DNA of 42,809 nt from Coriobacteriia bacterium (GTDB lineage Bacteria; Actinomycetota; Coriobacteriia; Anaerosomatales; SLCP01). Of this stretch, positions 41,396-42,809 are shown piece after piece. The position numbers and the translations under genes are program-made. The notes beneath the pieces are model-generated. The model searched no databases, was not told the origin of the DNA, and saw nothing but the letters and a program-made list of their open reading frames with translations. The stretch is from assembly GCA_007121015.1 (NCBI GenBank), contig SKMN01000024.1, positions 1-42,809 of the forward strand. Reading direction: 5' to 3'. Within the stretch, counting starts at the first letter, position 1, and each line of letters opens with the position of its first letter.

Positions 41396-42669
41396 TGCGG
41401 CTTACCCAGCTGGGGGGAGACTGACGCCAATACGCGCATGAGACTATCGATGTGACTCGCTGCTGAGTATCGCTCGGTGGCGAGTCTGGCAGCACGCCTG
41501 CCCATTCGTCCAAGCTCGGCAGAATCCAGAAGCAAGTCCTCAAGCGCTTCACTCAACTCACCAGCATCACCAGGGGCGAACAGTCTAGCAACTCCAGCGC
41601 CCGCCACCACGCTCCGAATTGACGGAACATCCGATGCAACCACTGGTGTTCCGCACGCCAAACTCTCAAGGAGCACATTTGGCATGTTCTCCAGGGATAC
41701 GGAGGGAATCACGGATAGTCGGCTCTCCATCAAGGTGCGCACCACGCCTGCGTGTGACAAGAACCCAAGAAACTCCACGTTTCGGATAGCAAGTGAACGG
41801 GCAAGGGCTCTGATCTCCTGCGCATAGGACGAATCGTCATCCCCGCATATCACTAGACTGACCTCGTCAACCCTGCCACGAGACTCCATTCTGGAAAAAG
41901 CATCCAGTAGGACCTCGATCCCTTTCACTTTGTCGAAGCGGCCCACGTAAGCGATCTGGTTAGCCCTAGCTACGCGTGGAACGTCAGGTACCGCGACGAA
42001 CGTAGGTATATGAAATACCTTGTCCTCAGAGAATCCACCCTCTATGAGTCTCTCCCGCAGCGGCTCACTTGGTGTCACAAACGCATCGATCATATCGAAG
42101 TAGCCCCGGTGTCGATGCCATTGTGTTGCTACGGCATTCAATGCCGAAGCACTGCGGCAGCCTCGAACGCACTTGTGACGAACACTTGGCCACACGCTTC
42201 TGCCAAGACATTCGTCGCAATAGCGATTGTCCCGATACATATGCAGTCCCGGACACAACAATGCGTAATCAGAGAGTCTTGCAACGATCGGTATGCCGGC
42301 TTTCTTTAGCGCGACGATAACGGACGGCGACATCTTCCTAAGATACTGCAGAAGCAGCGCAACCTGCGGTGTGCTTGCGGTAATCAGCCTAGTCAATGCC
42401 CGTTCGACTTCCAGAGAATAGACCGTCCGCTCGAAAGACTTCTTCAGCGAACGCAGTGTCCACGTGTGCTCGTCAAAATATACCTCATTGCCGCCAGCAA
42501 TTGGATCCACAAAGAATGTGTCCCATTCCGAGCACTCGTTCTGATCGTAGTGAACCGAGAACGGGATAACGGTGTGCCCTGCCTGACTCAGCAGCTCACT
42601 CAGAGCAAATAGATACCGCTCTGGGCCACTAGACACGAAGTGCCGATAGTTCACAGTAAGAAGCCGCAA
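41392..42669 (-). CDS. Family 4 glycosyltransferase with a cysteine-rich insert
   Basis: The 425-residue GT-B enzyme begins LLTVNYRHFVSSGPERYLFALSELL and has the GT4 C-terminal region VIPSVSLENMPNVLLESLACGTPVVASD. Around residues 143-180 lies a cysteine cluster (LLCPGLHMYRDNRYCDECLG followed by KCVRGC) that might bind zinc. The start is TTG at 42669; AAGGAG lies 8-9 nt before it and the N-terminus is complete by family comparison. It is the first gene of a two-gene unit with the downstream glycosyltransferase. The IS end lies 25 bp upstream of its start. Confidence 0.88.
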   Translation of the reverse strand: MRLLTVNYRHFVSSGPERYLFALSELLSQAGHTVIPFSVHYDQNECSEWDTFFVDPIAGGNEVYFDEHTWTLRSLKKSFERTVYSLEVERALTRLITASTPQVALLLQYLRKMSPSVIVALKKAGIPIVARLSDYALLCPGLHMYRDNRYCDECLGRSVWPSVRHKCVRGCRSASALNAVATQWHRHRGYFDMIDAFVTPSEPLRERLIEGGFSEDKVFHIPTFVAVPDVPRVARANQIAYVGRFDKVKGIEVLLDAFSRMESRGRVDEVSLVICGDDDSSYAQEIRALARSLAIRNVEFLGFLSHAGVVRTLMESRLSVIPSVSLENMPNVLLESLACGTPVVASDVPSIRSVVAGAGVARLFAPGDAGELSEALEDLLLDSAELGRMGRRAARLATERYSAASHIDSLMRVLASVSPQLGKPQ

Positions 42670-42694
42670 CTACGAGTCTCCTTGATGCTGATGC

Positions 42695-42714
42695 TGCCCC
42701 GGTTTCGTGGACAG
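42695..42714. mobile_element. Terminal inverted repeat of an IS3-family element
   Basis: TGCCCCGGTTTCGTGGACAG resembles the ends of IS3-family elements and lies just outside the transposase reading frame. It marks the junction with the polysaccharide genes. The other end is beyond the window. Confidence 0.7.
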
Positions 42715-42720
42715 TCTTCG

Positions 42721-42809
42721 TTAGGCCGCATTGGCCCCTGCTGATACGAGTGTAGCGTGAATCTGCTCGAACACGAGCGGGCTCTTGTATCCGAGCGCGG
42801 AGTGCCGAC
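42721..42809 (-). CDS. IS3-family transposase, C-terminal end (partial)
   Basis: The minus-strand frame from the right edge to the stop TAA at 42721 encodes RHSALGYKSPLVFEQ and a short tail ending GANAA. This is the typical C-terminus of IS3-family DDE transposases (the conserved R-H-S-A-L-G-Y tail). Only 28 residues are visible because the element extends past the window. Confidence 0.85.
   Translation of the reverse strand, partial: RHSALGYKSPLVFEQIHATLVSAGANAA

Noticed and set aside
1-42809. CRISPR array, prophage or integron
   Set aside because: No regularly spaced repeats, phage structural genes or integrase were seen.

Overview
The window is high-G+C chromosomal DNA, probably from an anaerobic or microaerophilic actinobacterium of the class Coriobacteriia (OPB41/Anaerosomatales-like). 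The reasons are the overall composition, a surface protein with cell-wall-binding type 2 repeats, a heliorhodopsin (a monoderm trait), an 11-subunit complex I operon without nuoEFG, and housekeeping genes of monoderm type. This assignment comes from gene content only and is not a database result. Almost all genes lie on the minus strand.

Region 1 (1-11137, minus). One block reads trpS, scpA, scpB, rluB (cut by the window edge). Upstream of it lies a tight chain: a GspE/PilB ATPase, deoB, a pyrimidine-nucleoside phosphorylase, a DHH-CBS-tRNA nucleotidyltransferase fusion and an M50 protease, several joined by 4-nt start/stop overlaps. Before these come a YggT-like membrane protein and a FlgM-like small protein. 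The FlgM-like gene has a structured leader with its own promoter (11138-11343).

Region 2 (11353-22701, minus). A complete complex I operon reads nuoA-B-C-D-H-[GltD::NuoI fusion]-J-K-L-M-N and ends at an intrinsic terminator. NuoE, F and G, the NADH input module, are absent from the operon. A GltD-like FAD/pyridine-nucleotide oxidoreductase is fused to the NuoI-type ferredoxin in the position of nuoI. A Rex-like inverted repeat overlaps the putative nuo promoter.

Region 3 (22727-26168). A minus-strand ABC-F ATPase is divergent from a plus-strand FAD disulfide oxidoreductase.

Region 4 (26169-30253, minus). Five genes lie in the same direction: a lipoprotein, a lipoprotein with a CxxxCH putative heme motif, a heliorhodopsin, a membrane histidine kinase and another lipoprotein. 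A tRNA-Val(CAC) and its terminator lie upstream. This looks like a light-sensing module and is, with the nuo fusion, the most interesting part of the window.

Region 5 (30350-42809). These are envelope and polysaccharide genes: galE, wecB, a PPC/CWB2 surface protein, a second large orphan histidine kinase, a polyprenyl-phosphate sugar transferase, then a visibly more A+T-rich segment with a plus-strand sugar epimerase and two glycosyltransferases. The window ends in an IS3-family element inserted just upstream of the last glycosyltransferase. No CRISPR array, rRNA or prophage was seen.
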